Source of the DNA: Pomphorhynchus laevis
Lineage: Eukaryota > Acanthocephala > Palaeacanthocephala > Echinorhynchida > Pomphorhynchidae
NCBI GenBank assembly: GCA_012934845.2
Contig: WNNJ02002239.1
Location: forward strand, 124,001 to 188,000
DNA: 64,000 bases
Direction: 5' to 3'
Position numbers and translations under genes: made by a program. Below, piece by piece: positions 11,800 through 25,390 of this stretch. Under the pieces are notes generated by a model that saw only the letters and a list, made by a program, of their open reading frames with translations, had not been told where the DNA came from and ran no database searches. Position 1 is the stretch's first letter. Every line of letters starts with the position of its first letter.

Positions 11800-13268
11800 T
11801 AGGCTGTCGGGGTGTTCATCTGCTGGTCCTGACGACATTCACCCCTTTCTTTTACGTATCTTGAGCGCCCACCTCTCTCAGCCCTTGGCAATACTGTTTC
11901 ATCTATCTTTAAACTCTGGCAAATTACCACTCGACTGGAAACATGCTACGGTAGTACCTGTATATTAGAAAAGTATGCGGAACTCAGCTAGTAACTACAT
12001 GCCTATAAGTTTAATTAGCCATAAAAGTAAAATTATGGAACGTATAGTTCACGACAGGATAATGAGTCACTTGGTTGAGCCCGGACAGATTTGCTCTCAA
12101 CATCATGGTTTCAGAAAAGGCAGATCTTGTCTGACGAATCTCTTGTGTTCTCGTGAGGCGTGGGTCGCAGAATTATCTCGAGGTAGCTCTATTGATGCCC
12201 TGTTTCTTGATTTAATAGAGCATTCGATCGCGTGCCTCATTCTCAGTTGATACAAGCATTATTCGATCATGGCATTCCCAAGATGCTTGTAGCGTGGGTT
12301 GCTGATTTTCTGTCATCTAGGAGCTATATAGTACGGGTTGGTGATTGTTTTTTTTCTCCGCGTAGTGTGACTTCCGGGGTTCCTTAGGGAACTGTGCTTG
12401 GCCCATTACTTATTAACATTTTCGTCAACTCTCTGCTGAGTAAACTGCAATGCCAATATCTTGCATTCGCAGATGACTTGAAAGTGTGTAGCACAATTAA
12501 TTCTCCAAAGGATGTAGAGTTTCTGCAAAGTGATATTGATAGGATAGAAATTTGGAGTAGGCATACAGGAATACTATTGAACGTCTCTAAGTGTGTTCAC
12601 CTTCGTTTCGAGAATAGTTCTGTACCTGTCCGATATACTATTTAATCGTGTATCTCATGTACGAGACCTTGGTATCATAACTCATTCTTCCTTGAAGTCT
12701 AGAATGGACACTGAACTTAGATGCGCGTCTGCCAGAAGAATGCTGTACTTGATAAAAAAAACTGATTCAAGTTGGTGTCACCCACATGTTTTAGAATTCT
12801 ATTTAATGCACTTGTGAGACCACATATTGAGTTCGCGATACAAGTCAGTTTTCCAAAGTCCAAGAAAATATTAGAAAATATTCTTTGTCGTGTCAGCAAA
12901 CTGTGTTCGATTGTTCTCATATGAGTTATCGCGACAGACTTAAAACTCTGGGCATGATGACTGTGCACCAAAGACAGTACATCCTAGATATGTTAGTAAT
13001 GTGGCATATCGGCAACGGTTCGGATGGATATCCTACCCATTCGGTGGTTATCAACGATAGACGATGCCACAGAGGTCATCCCCTGTTGTTGAGGATATCG
13101 TATCATAGTCGCAGTACACGGCTGGATCGGCTGTCTTATCGTTGTGCAAATGCTTGGAATCGACTACCGTCGGAAATCGTGATGACCACAAACGTTAAGA
13201 CATTTAAGACTGCTCTCATAAATTGGACGATTAACGGCGTGAATAATGAAGATTACCCCTTTTATTGA
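11800..13268 (+). pseudogene. LINE C1 reverse transcriptase and C-terminal domain
   Basis: RT blocks are visible: PISLISHKSKIMERIVHDRI near 12000, HHGFRKGRSCLTNLL near 12100, FLDL near 12210 and GTVLGPLL near 12390. AFADDLKVC, the catalytic motif C, is near 12465. The C-terminal part (YRDRLKTLGM, then LSYRCANAWNRLPSEIV) matches the end of CR1/L2 pol proteins. Several frame changes break it between 12230 and 12880. Confidence 0.75.
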
Positions 13269-13599
13269 TATTTTTATGTTGATTTTGGTGTATGTAATGA
13301 TGTTTTCTTGTGATCGAGCGAAACGGCTTTATAGCCAATGCTTGCTTGTAATAATAATTCGTCTTTATCAAGATCTCAGTTTTGGCCTTCCATAAAAGTA
13401 ATACAATTTCCTGAGCGAAAAATCGATTCAAATTCTTATTCAATTCTATAAAACTTATGTACAAGGGCTTTATCATCTGCTATGTTATCAAACCACGGTA
13501 CCGATATCAGCTTGAAATAAATGCAGATATCCGTCTTGCATTATTATTATAACATGCAATACTATAGAAATGCAGCTGTTTTGTCTGCTCACAATAAAA

Positions 13600-15560
13600 C
13601 CAATTTTATGTCAGCAAAAACTTAATCCGGATACAGGATATTGAAATTAGAATCTGTGAAAGCCATGTAATTAGCGTTTTCTTGAAATTCACTCTATTTG
13701 ATATGTTGATAATATTCTCTGATAGTTTGTTCCAAAGCCTCACCGCTCGATGAGAAAGGTGATATAGTCTTCCAAATTTGCTGTGATGCAGGGTCCTCAC
13801 AGTAAGAGAGTGACCTCGGTCAGTAGTTCTCTAGCTTGGCTGAATACGGTCGACCGGGAATCCGTCACGTTCGAATAACATATCCCTAAAACATAAAATA
13901 TCAAGACATACTATACTAGTACGGACTGAAGGAACTCCTTTATTGTGCAAGCGGTCCTTATAAGACAATTTCCTGAGGGAATGGCACGATCTCGTAAACT
14001 TACGGATTACATTTTCAAGCTCATTCACCTCACCACGTGTACACGGAAATATTGCAGGGATACAATATTGAATAATATGACGAATAAGTGAATTGTATAT
14101 TATTTTAAGATAGGATGCTGATGGGTTACAAAAACACCTCCGGGCCACATAGCTAAGTTTTCTGGTCTTTGGATGATTATGTCCGTGTTTGGGCGACTCT
14201 TCAATGACTTGTGCACAAGTATTCCCAAATCTCTGGTACATTATACCTGCGTAATTGTCTCAGCACCTAATTTATATCTAAAAGGAAATTTCTTATGCCC
14301 TAAGTGCGTGGCAGCACTTGGATATATTTAACATCAGTCCTGTTTCATTAATCCACCTAACAATATTGTCTAAATATTCCTGGAGCAGAAAACAGTCATG
14401 ATACGATTGAATGCACTGACATAACTTGAGGTCATTCGCAAACGCTAGGATATTGCATTTCAGTCTTAATAACAGATCCTAATGGAAAATGTTGAACAGT
14501 AAAGAGCCGAGAACCGTACCTTGAGGCACTCCGGCACAAACATGGCGTGGTGAAACACTACTGAAAAGCCTCAGTTGATATGATCGACCCTTCAAGAACG
14601 AACTAATCCAACGAACTATATGGGGATCGATACCGCATTTAGCCAAAACTACTAGCAGAGGATCATGTAGTATTCGTTCAAACGCAAGCTAAAATCGATA
14701 AAAATTACATTGACCTAACACCTATCCGCTACTACATCCGTCAAATTTTCACGAGCCATAATTAAATTACTAAGACATTAACGACCAGTGCGAAATCCAT
14801 GTTGAGAAGGGTGCAGAAGTTTAAATCTATCCATATGAGAATTTATGTATTTATGCACGAACCTTTCAAGACATTTACAAACAACGCTTGTCAGACTTAC
14901 AGGGCGATAATTGGACGGGTCTTCTATATTTTTTTGTATATAGTAGTAATGTGAGATCGCTTCAACTGATCAGGGATGTATGATGTACATAGAGACATGT
15001 TAAACATTTCTGATAATAGGAATGCTAGCAGGTCATGGAGTTTTTGAAGAATAAACTGATGAATGTCGTCTGGCCCAACCGACGTGTAACAAGATAATTT
15101 ACGCAATTCCCGTGATACTGTACTAGAAAAATTAATGGCATATGGGATACGAATGTCTCGGGAATTTGCGCAAGACGAAAGTCTGTAAATGGAGTGGGAC
15201 AAATAAGATCAAAGGCCTCTGCCAACATACTCAAAACTTCGTCAGGATCTCTCGCAATCTTACCGTCATGAATCAAAAGGGAAGTTGATGGACTAACTTT
15301 TCTATTTTTATTTATATTGCTCTAGAACGGCTTGGGAGAAACTTTATTTAATGCCAGGATTTACAAGTCTATCTTGGTCACGTTTATCAGATCTAGGATC
15401 GGCGTCCGGGGAAATTGCCATGACTGCAACATCATTGCCAGATACAACAGACTCAGATAATTATAGATATACCGATGGGTGAGATGCTTTAAGGTGGGTC
15501 AAGGCACAGCAGAAGCCGCAGATGAATTTGCGACTTCGATACTTAGACATGATGGGCATG
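13600..15560 (-). pseudogene. LINE C copy C2, internally deleted
   Basis: On the minus strand a short ORF1-like piece near 15560-15400 is joined to RT. Its GATAAACGTGACC resembles the C1 stretch at 9920. The RT starts VGPDDIHQFILQKL near 15070 and is followed by the palm region, largely broken. The C-terminal domain is at 14241-13600 (HIIQYCIPAIF, then RLWNKLSENI). The endonuclease is absent. The gap between the C1 tail and this copy (13346-13600) holds nothing I recognise. Confidence 0.7.
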
Positions 15561-15952
15561 CATTAACATCATTTGATCCAAAACCAATAATCTTATTTCA
15601 AAAGAGGAGGAACATCAATCGTGCTTGATATATAAAAGTTTGATATATTTAAATCATTTTCAATTGTTTTGTTTTTAGATTTTGATTATTAATTACAGTT
15701 TATTAAAAAGTTTTCATTATGTGTTCTTAGATAAAAATCAAAAATATATATTTAATGATTAAAATTTATATTATTTGTCCTATGATTTAAATTATGAAAT
15801 TACTGGTCAATGTGGTCAAAAAGATTGGCGACAGCTATCTTAAAATATATTAGTGGTCAAGATGCTACCTGTGCTTGTTAAAGTTTACAAGTTTGAAGTA
15901 TTACCTATTATAATATTAATTATGTTTCGATTTCATACCAATCAAATCAGAA
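15561..15952. other. no feature seen
   Basis: AT-rich sequence between LINE C2 and the duplicated block. I find no ORF, repeat or structural motif that I can support. Confidence 0.4.
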
Positions 15953-16953
15953 TAAAAATAAAAAATGAAACTGAAACTCAACCAATTTTATCTCAATGTT
16001 CGCTTATTAGCCACTTCAAAACGCGTATGTGGCACTCGTTGACATAAAAAATTAAGGTTGTGAATAAGTGTAAACTAAACGATAATTCGCTTTTTATATT
16101 GCGTTATGATTAAATGCAGATATAAAAATGTCCCATCGTATGATGTCTGAAATTATCTAAAAAACAATAAAAATTATAATAATTGAGATCAGCTAACTAA
16201 ATCTACTTATTTTATATCATCTATCAATTAAAAACAATGCTAAATAAAATAAATAATAAAATAATAAATAATTATAAATAATTAATAATTTTTATATAAG
16301 ATTTTATCATTTATATCAGGTTAAAATTAAAAACTGAAATTTAAAATTAAAATAAATTGTTATGAATTGACTAATAAATAACTGTAAGGATTTGTTAAAG
16401 TCGTGAAAAATTAATTAATTATAAATCCTGCACGTAAAAACGATTCGACTATGTTCATAATTGCTGTAGCACACCCATTAAACCTGAACGCAGGATTATA
16501 GCATAGATTTCTTCATTTTCATTACAAGTTCAAATGTTTATTACATGACTGCAAGAATATTCACACAGTCCTCGTAGTCGAGAACGGTTTTAAATTATAG
16601 CATTATATAGCATATAGAAATATAAAACAATCAGATCAGCTCACTGAGTCTACATATTTTATACTATATAAAAATTAAAAATAAAGATAAATAATTATAA
16701 TAATTATATAAGACTTAATACAATTTGTTTTTATATAACAATAGAATTTATTATTAAAATTTAAAATAATAATCAATTTTTATGAATTGACTAATAAATA
16801 ATATACGTTATATTCAAATAAGGAATAGAGGTCATCATAACGAACTGCTATGTTATCAGTTTCGGTCACAGAGAGATTATTCGAAATCCATAGCCCTAGA
16901 TCCTTTGCGTATTCATAAGGCTTGATGCACATACCATCACGCTGATAATTAAA
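15953..16953 (-). repeat. 1-kb duplicated block, left copy (with two PLE tails)
   Basis: This 1,001-bp block recurs at 45792-46792 in the same orientation with no net indel. I found a single substitution, at 16903 against 46742. It contains two minus-strand PLE tail units (about 16185-16391 and 16628-16872), about 235 bp of other sequence between them, and about 80 bp of LINE C coding sequence at the right end. The identity implies a very recent copy event or an assembly duplicate. Confidence 0.9.
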
Positions 16954-17160
16954 TTCTGGAGCATGTTTTAAACCATAGATTCGCATACACACATTTGAGC
17001 GCAATTATGTAAGCGCTTTGCATCTGCTAATGTTCTTATTGAATGGTGTACCTTCAAGTCATCCGCAACTAGTACTGGAGGTACATTAGCAGTAATAGGA
17101 TATCTTCCAATAGTCGTAATCCTATATTTCAATTGTCACATCAAGCAGTGCGAGTGTGAA
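16870..17160 (-). pseudogene. LINE C fragment (RT motif C to post-RT)
   Basis: On the minus strand VADDLKVHHSIRTLADAKRL near 17070 is the motif C region. KDLGLWISNNLSVTE near 16900 is the conserved post-RT block of CR1/L2 elements. Coding sequence stops at GTGA/CCGAAAC near 16872, where a PLE tail unit begins. Confidence 0.7.
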
Positions 17161-17319
17161 ACGGAATTCCCCAATATGTTATCGAATTCAGGGATAAATC
17201 GTCGTTTAAAAACGTTTGAGAGATTAATAACACACATTCCGGATGTTTCATGTCAGTTCCAGATTTTTCCTGTCAGTTATGCTTGCTACACAAGCGGATT
17301 AAGCGTAATCTCTCGACGA

Positions 17320-19508
17320 GCTCAAAAAGATCGTATCGCTGCGCTCGCCAATCACTTGCAGTAGCAAATTTTACAACTTCAAAGCACAAGGACGTTAATA
17401 GGAGGACGTAAGAAAAAACTACGACCGACACCAGCTATGCTCAACTGCAAGTACAGTGCTAGACACACGACGGCAGCATCTGGACCACAATCGTCTGCGA
17501 CAACAGTAAGTCTAAAGAACACTTCCTATGTGGATTTTGTCCAAACAAATTATTCTGCAAAATCTCGTATAATCACATATCAACAAACATCACGTTTACT
17601 AAAACTACCCCCGTTGATTCCAATGTCCTTTCTCCACCCACCGGCCCTGCCAACATATGCACTTCCCATCCCATGTCATCTTCACTCACCGACACCCCCG
17701 TCCCGTCATTCCTGTCTCGTTTCTCAATAATCTACATCAATCAATCAAAATCACCTCCTCCAACCTCCACGATCATTTCACTCATAACATTTCATCACAT
17801 CGCTTGCCACCTCTTTATTATCATTATCCTCTGTCTTCCGTAGTAAAACCTACTCCGTCCATATCCTCAGCGGTTAGCTCTCCTATCGTGATCTCACCCA
17901 AAAACGTAACTCGTCCTCCTTTACGAAAAAGCTTTAGTTCTCGCGATCGTTGCGTCATGCTCACTAATATCACTCATTCCACCTCCTTATATCAGCAAGC
18001 ACGTAACGACCACGATGTTTCGGCATTTAGATCCATCTTCTCGTCTCTTGTTCCTGCAGATAAACTATCCTTCTTCAAAAACATCTCTCCTGTCGCATTC
18101 ATCCGGCTAAACAAATTTTTTCAATCTAATCCTTCTCAGTCCCCCTCCTGAAAATTGTTTTCAAGCATAACAAGCCCGCCCAAAAATTCGATGGCGTTCC
18201 ATCTCCCCTATGTGTCTTCTCCACTAGTCCCTATCACCACCACACAGGGTTTCCTCCTCGGTTTCCTCAACACTAGATCTATTCTCAATAAATCCGATAT
18301 CATCCTCAACCTATTCACCAAGCAATCCATCGAACCCTTCTGCCTTACTGAATCCTGGCACTCCTATTCTGACGGCCTCTCTATCCGCCGTTTGCTCTCT
18401 GCCGGTTGCTCACTAGTCGAATCTGCTCGCCACCTCAGCTCATCCCCTTCTGAATTCTCTAATCATGGCGGCATTGTGGCATTCGGCCGGCACCCCACGT
18501 CTATTCGCAAAATCACTCCCCCTTTCAGTCCTTGCTCTTTTACACTACTCACTTGACTTTCTTCTAACCCGAGCACTCTAGATCTCGCCATTGTATACCG
18601 TCCTGGTTCATCTGCTCTTACATCCTTATTTTTTACCGAACACGCTGACCTTCTGTCTCACAGTTCTCTGTCCTCCATTATATCAATCGTTCTTGACGAC
18701 TTCAACATCTGCTTCGACCGCCACTCTTCCGCCGAGCCCATCCAGTTCATCAAAATTTTATTTATCCAACTATAACTACCTATCCATCTTTACTACTCCC
18801 ACACATATCCTTGGCGGGGAACTCGACGTGATAGATGTTCCAGATAGTTTTGCTGCCTACACCTCACTGCACATCTCCGATCCGGGCCTATCCGATCAAT
18901 TTCTCGTCACTCTTGATCTCACTTCCAATCATTCTCCGCTTCACACGCCTGACATCCTACGTCGATCTTGGAGAAATCTTGGCATCCCCCTTCTCCGCTC
19001 TGCCTTACTCAAAGCGTCTCTATCTTCTCCCACAATAACATCTTCCTCTCCTGAGGAACTTGCCTTTCTTTTCGATTCTGAACTCACATCCACACTCGAT
19101 CTTCTCTTGCCCTTCAAGCCTTATCCTTACCGTCGCTTGCACGGTGCCCAATGGTTTGACATCCAATGCCTACTCTCAAAGCGTTGACTCTGTCATGCTT
19201 TGAGAGTCTGTCACCGCTCTCTCAGACGTGATATCCACTCGCTCACTCCGTCTCTCCGTGATTCCTATCTTGCTCTTCGCCGGTCTCATCTCCACCTACT
19301 ACGTACCAAATGCATCTCCTTCTGGCAGCATAAAATCAACACTTCATTAAACTCTAAGTCTCTATGGCATACTTTTAACTCAATCCTTTATCGATCCTCT
19401 TCGTCTTGCAACATCAATCCCCATAATTATTCGTCATTTCTTCAGACCAAAGTATCCACGTTGCTCTCTCACAACCCCGTCTCCATTCCATCTCACTGCT
19501 ACTTCCTC
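17320..19508 (+). mobile_element. LINE B copy B2, 3'-truncated
   Basis: The 5' end near 17320 shares CAGTAGCAAATTTTACA with the 5' end of copy B3 near 27000. An ORF1-like region runs 17437-18151, ending with a conserved helical segment (NDHDVSAFRSIFSSLVPADK). The endonuclease runs about 18155-19187: GFLNTRSI, LTESW, HGGIVAF, DDFNI and SDQFLVTLDL. The RT N-terminal region follows. It stops abruptly at 19508 against the inverted copy B3. Several frame breaks are present. The clade is most likely CR1/L2-like. Confidence 0.75.
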
Positions 19509-20980
19509 AGCTCGACGAGGAAGGATAGTAGACCGTAGTTGTTAGAGTAATTAGGAACGTAGAGTAAAAGGGAATTACGGAAGCGCAATGATAGAGGTCG
19601 AACGTGTGTCGTCTAAGAAAGGGAGCTTGATGAACGATGAGGAGCCGACAGCGATGAGACGAAAAGTTACAAGAAGGCGGAGTTGTATGCGGATGTGGAT
19701 GGTTGGCCAGGACAGTTGGGCAAAATATGTGGATGTGTGGTCAAAGCGACGGAGACGTAGAAGCACTCGAGCGGCGGAGTTGATGATGCGTTGTAGGGAT
19801 AAGATGTGAGTGAATCGTTGTAAACTTTCATGCGTGCGATTCCTGTGGAGTGATGAGAGCGGAAAGCGGATTGGAAAGTAGGGTACATATTGGATGAAGA
19901 GAGATAAACGTTGATCTGTATTAAGATAAGGCGCTCTAAGAGCTTGGAAAGAGTCGGGAGGAGTGAAACGGGGCGATAGCTAGAAGTGAGTGAAGGGTCG
20001 AGCGATTGTTTCTTAAGGATGGGACGAACGATGGTGGATTTCTAATGTGAAGGAAATATACGACTGCGGGTAGACGAGTTAAACAAGGTTGTGAGAAAAT
20101 GAGATATCGATGAGCATGTGGATTTAAGTATCGGAGTAGGCAAGGGGTCGGCAGTTGTGGTTTTGTTGGGAAAGGGCAAGAGGACAGATGAGATTTCGGC
20201 AGGTGAGACAAGAAGAATATGAAAGTGTTCCGGGAGGATGATCCGAGGTGAGTAGCAGTGAGATGGAATGAAGACGGGTTGTGAGAGAGCAACGTGGATA
20301 CTTTGGTCTGAAGAAATGACGAATAATTATGGGGATTGATGTTGCAAGACGAAGAGGATCGATAAAGGATTGAGTTAAAAGTATGCCATAGAGACTTAGA
20401 GTTTAATGAAGTGTTGATTTTATGCTGCCAGAAGGAGATGCATTTGGTACGTAGTAGGTGGAGATGAGACCGGCGAAGAGCAAGATAGGAATCACGGAGA
20501 GACGGAGTGAGCGAGTGGATATCACGTCTGAGAGAGCGGTGATAGATTTGAAAAGCATGACAGAGTCAACGCTTTGATAGTAGGCATTGGATGTCAAACA
20601 ATTGGGCACGGTTCAAGCGACGGTGAGGATAAGGCTTGAAGGGCAAGAGAAGATCGAGTGTGGATGTGAGTTTAGAGTCGAAAAGAAAGGCAAGTTCGTC
20701 AAGAGAGGAAGATGTTATTGTGGGAAAAGATAGAGACGATTTGCGTAAGGCAGAGCGGAGAAGGGGGATGTCAAGATTTCTCCAAGTGCGACGTTTAATG
20801 GTAGGCGTGTGAAGCGAGGAGTGATTGGAAGTGAGATCAAGAGTGACGAGAAACTGATCGTATAGACCCGGATCGGAGATGTACAGTGAGGTGTAGGCAG
20901 CAAAACGATTGGGGACATCTATCATGTCGAGTTCCCCGTCAAGGATATGTGTGGGTGGGGTTGAGATGAGTTTGTTATAG
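19509..20980 (-). pseudogene. LINE B copy B3, 3' part
   Basis: This is the minus-strand continuation of the element whose 5' half is at 25391-27045, separated by the gypsy insertion. It carries the end of the endonuclease (DVPNRFAAYTSLYISD near 20900), the linker and the RT N-terminus up to FQSAFRSHHSTG near 19860. It then jumps to the C-terminal region (LRLRRFDHTSTYF), so the catalytic palm is deleted. The real 3' end is also missing: the sequence stops at CTCGTCG near 19509. It is about 93% identical by eye to B2 over the shared 600 bp. Confidence 0.75.
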
Positions 20981-21092
20981 TGTATTACAATATGTTATCT
21001 AAATTTATGATTTATGTTATAGATTTGTTTCCAGATTTATATAAACATTATTGTTTGTTTGGCGTCTCAAGACTAATAGTATACATACACTA
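20981..21092 (+). repeat. 5' LTR of G1
   Basis: It begins TGTATTACAATATG and ends near ACACTAA, about 112 bp, which is very short for a gypsy LTR. It aligns along its length with 25280-25390. The flanking LINE B sequence stops just before TGT. Confidence 0.75.
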
Positions 21093-24000
21093 AAATGGCG
21101 ACGAGGATACAGGCAAATCTAAACACAATCCAACCTTACAACCCAGGCGACATCGACAGTACAAACAACTGGATTGAATGAATCGAAAATCTCGAAGACG
21201 CTTTCTATGCCTTCAAAATCAAAGACGAAAAACGAAAATCAGCAATGCTAAGATTATACGGCGGACGACGTTTGAAAGAAGTAATCAAAGCCTTACAACT
21301 ACAAGTTGCTGAATATACGGAAGTTTAAGCATACACCAAACTAAAGAAGTCACTAGATGACAATTTCATGAAACAAAAAATTGATATTTGAGCGATATCA
21401 ATTCCGAACCTTGAAACAACAGACGGATTAGTCAACTGAAAAATACCTTATAAGATTACGCACACATGCGATTGGTTGCAAGTTCGATGAATATAATGCT
21501 AAACAATCGGTTATTGATCAATTAGTGGAATTTTGCAATTTTTAAAAATTGCGAAGGATATTACTTCGCGAATCAAATCTAACAATCAAACAAGCCCTAA
21601 CAATGGCTTATACACTAGAAACAACAGAAATTCAGGCAAAGGCAATGGAGAAAGATCAATCGGGGAACATGGCAATCAACAAGGTTTATCATATCAGAAA
21701 CAGAAAATGCAACAAAGACTTGAAAACATCAGTAATCGTTTTGCAAACAACAACAGAAACAAGTACAATCAACGATGTAAAGCTTGTGCATCAAATAATT
21801 ATCGGCATGGAGAGAATATATGTCCGGCCAAAGGACAAAAATGCAGATTATGCGAATCAATGAATCATTTCGAGAGAGTCTGCTTAAAAACCTAAACGCA
21901 CAAACATCAGGAATATCGAATACAACGAAGAGTATGAAGAGCAATCGGTTTCCTCGAACGAAGACGAACAAGCGAAATACATATTTCAAATCAAGAGCAA
22001 TGATATGATTCAGAAAAATATCTTAATTGACGACGTAGCAATATCAATGCTCGTTGATTCCGGAACCAACGTGAACATAATCGACACAGACACCTTCAAC
22101 TTCTTGGTTACGAAACACCCCTACATTCAACTTCGTATATCAACATCGAGACCAAAAGCATACGGCAACACACCCATTAAAATCAAAGGAGAGTTTGAAT
22201 TAATATTAACTTACGGCAACACAAAAACACCACAGATACTATTAGTTGCTAAAAACCGAACAAGTGGTAATATCCTCGGTAAGAGAGCGTGTACCGGACT
22301 AGGTATCATATCAATCCCATCTATTTTACACATACATCAACAAAGTATTCCTGAATCAACACAACAAATGCTAGACATGTATATCCCAAAGCTGAAAACA
22401 ATGGGGCGTGCGAAAGGGTATACAGTCAAACTCGATATAGAACCAGAAGTCAAACCCGTTGTACAAACTTTACATCGTACACCATTCCATCTACGAAAAG
22501 CAGTCGAATCTAAGATTCAACAAATGATACAAGACGACATAATCGAAGAAGTTACTGGGCCTTGCGAATGGACTTCGCCGGTAGTAGAGGTACCGAAACC
22601 AAACGGAGATATACGCATATGTGCTGACCTTAGAACATCAAATATGGCAATTCGACAAAATCGATATCCAATTCCTACAGTTGAGCAACTTCTATCAGAT
22701 ATAAATCAAGCTCGAGTATTCTCCAAAATAGATCTAACATCATACTACCATCAAATTCCATCAAACCCTGAATCGAGAGATATTACAACATTCATTTGCG
22801 ACGCAGGCCTATTTCGATATAAAACACTCGTAATGGGAGTCAAATCTGCAGCAGAAGAGGCACAAAAGATACTACATCAAATTCTACACAAATGCAAAAA
22901 CCGTAAAAACGGGGCGGATGATATTATTGTCTGGGGCAACACAACAGCGGAGCACAATACAGCCCTTGAGGAAGTGCTTAAACAGCTGTTAAAATATAAT
23001 TTGCCAATAGCCGACGAAAAATGCAGTTTTCATCAAAGTGAAATTGAATTTCACGGGTTTATAATCAGCGCGAAGGGAATACGGCCATTGCAATCCAAAA
23101 TAGAAGCAGTACAACATTTTCAACCACCCACATCTATACAAGAAGTACGTACTTTCCTAGGACTTGTAAACTATCTGGGAAGATTTATCCATAATCTTGC
23201 AACTATCAGCGAACATCTTTGCATCTTAACAAGAGAGACAACAAATGGGTGTGGTCAAAAAAGGAAGATCAATGTTTTCAACAAATCAAGGCTATAATAG
23301 GCAATGTTAATACACTAGTACATTTCGACCTTAATGCAACTACACACCTCATAACCGATGCAAGTCTCATAAGCTTGGGCGCCATATTATGCCAACAGTC
23401 TTCAAACGGCTTCAGACCTGTAAGCTATGCATCTCGCAGTCTAACACAAACAGAGCAGCGTTATTGTCAATTAGAGAAGGAAGCACTCGCACTCATATGG
23501 GCATGCGAAAAATTTCACCTCTACCTTTACGGCAGCGAATTCACAATACATACCGATCATCGAGCACTATTAACGATATTGAAACGTACGGGAAAACTAT
23601 CCGCTAGAATACTTAGATGGGCTCTGCGATTACAACAATATAATTATAAGCTCGAACACATAAGAGGCAAGGACAATCCGGCAGACATCATGTCAAGACA
23701 ACCATTACCATTCACAGCATACACATCGAAAGAAGAAACCTGGGCGGAGGGATTAATCAATCAAGTTATTGCAAATCACATACCCGAGTCAATCACATTA
23801 TCTGAATTAACACACGCTTCCCTCGGATATCAGACGTTTCAAACACTACGACAAGCAATCGAAGGAAACACGAATTGGTCTGATTCAGTCATAAAGGAAT
23901 ACACACGCATACAAGATGAGCAGACAACAAATAAGGGACTCATAATCAGAGACGCAAGGATCGTCATACCAGAATGTATGCGATCACGCGTATTGAACCT

Positions 24001-25279
24001 TGCTCACGAGACACTTAGGAATAGTGAAAACGCAAAGCCTGCTACGGAGTAAGGTATGGTGGCCTTACATGGACAAGGACGTAGAAAAAACAATAAAATC
24101 ATGTCTTACATGCACATGTATTGACACACTACGTATACGGACTCCTTTAACCATGTCTAGTACACTAGGTCCGTGGGAGATCATACACATGGACATATGC
24201 GGCCCTTTCCCTAGTGGAGAGTACATAATTGCCCTTGTGGATGCCGGATCCAGATAGCCAATAATCTGAATAACGAAGTCTTTATCTTCAACGATAGTAT
24301 CGGAGTTTGTCGAAGAATGTATATGCACCTTTGGAGCTCCAATAGAAATAGTAACTGATAATGGACCCTAATTTATCTCCTGAATTTAAACAAATGTGCA
24401 ACGAATATGGAATTAGGCAAAGATACAAAACCCCTTACCACCCTGCGGCCAACGGGGAAATTGAAAGATTTTTCAGATCCACTAAACAAGTGATAAAATC
24501 AGCTCATCTCGAGAATAAGAATTGGAGACGAGTCCTACACAAATACCTATTACAATACTGAAATAATTATCACGTGGTTACCAGCGCTTCACCAGCACAA
24601 TTACTCATTGATAGAGAACTACACACAAAATGCCAACAATTTGTCGACAGAACAAAAGGACGAAACGATATAACGAAGCCGCAAGAATAGATCTAATGAT
24701 AAAACAGAAATTGGAAATCAGATCTAACCAAACACGAAAAGCCCGGCCACATTCACTCCACGTCAATGATGAAATACTACTAAAACAAGAGCGCAAGAAT
24801 AAACTAACTCCGATGTATGCACCAGAAATATGGAATATTGGGAACATATTCGGGAATACTGTAATACTTCATAGACAAGGTCGGAAACTCAGACGTCATG
24901 TCGAACATCTACGGAAAATAGAAAGGAATCCGAGATTATTCGACATCCCAACTAAGAATAATCTATTTTGAAACGATAATAATGAATCAGACATTTCATC
25001 GAGAAGATATATTACGTGTCCACGCAAAGACCCAGAATTAAACCCAGAAGTAAAATTGGACGTTCTGAATCAGCAACACACCGAACGAACAAATGACAAC
25101 GAGAAACCAATAACACCGGAAAGACAGGACAATGAGATCAATGGATCAATTGATGTATATACGCATCAAAACGAGATACTTCAAAGGATTCGAAGGAAAC
25201 CCGCGAGATTCCGGGATGAAGAATGGACCGCAAAAGTAGACTCTTTGAATATATCATTCTTAGAAGAGATATGATATAG

Positions 25280-25390
25280 TGTATTACAATATGTTATCTT
25301 AATTTATGATTTATGTTATAGATTTGTTCTCCGATCTAAATAAGCATTATTGTTTGTTTGGCATCTAAATACTAATAATAGATACACTAA
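25280..25390 (+). repeat. 3' LTR of G1
   Basis: Same start and end as the 5' LTR, with about 11 differences over 112 aligned positions. LINE B sequence resumes on the right. A short TAG is common to both flanks; a clean five-base target duplication is not evident. Confidence 0.75.

Larger units (their letters stand above)
9711..13346 (+). mobile_element. LINE C (CR1/L2-like) copy C1, near full length
   Basis: The order is an ORF1-like segment (9829-10311), an apurinic-type endonuclease (about 10342-11328), a reverse transcriptase (about 11800-12645) and a C-terminal domain ending at 13268. A short 3' UTR then carries a CGGCTTTATAGCCAATGC hairpin and ends in AATAATAATTCG near 13346. The layout and the C-terminal NAWNRLPSEIV motif are those of CR1/L2-clade LINEs. 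The reading frame is broken by several stops and shifts. The 5' boundary is approximate. Copy C2 lies immediately downstream in opposite orientation, tail to tail. Confidence 0.8.
20981..25390 (+). mobile_element. Ty3/gypsy LTR retrotransposon fossil G1
   Basis: An LTR element of about 4.4 kb inserted in LINE B copy B3. Parts in order: short 5' LTR, a primer-binding-like TGGCGACGAGG just after it, a gag region with Cys/His zinc knuckles (about 21.1-21.9 kb), a protease with a DSG triad (about 22.05 kb), and reverse transcriptase (about 22.4-23.1 kb). RNase H (about 23.3-23.7 kb) and integrase with zinc-binding and DDE-type core regions (about 23.9-24.6 kb) follow, then a short 3' LTR. The domain order RT-RNaseH-integrase places it in Ty3/gypsy. 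It is broken at roughly ten places. The LTRs differ at about a tenth of positions, so it is not recent. Confidence 0.85.
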
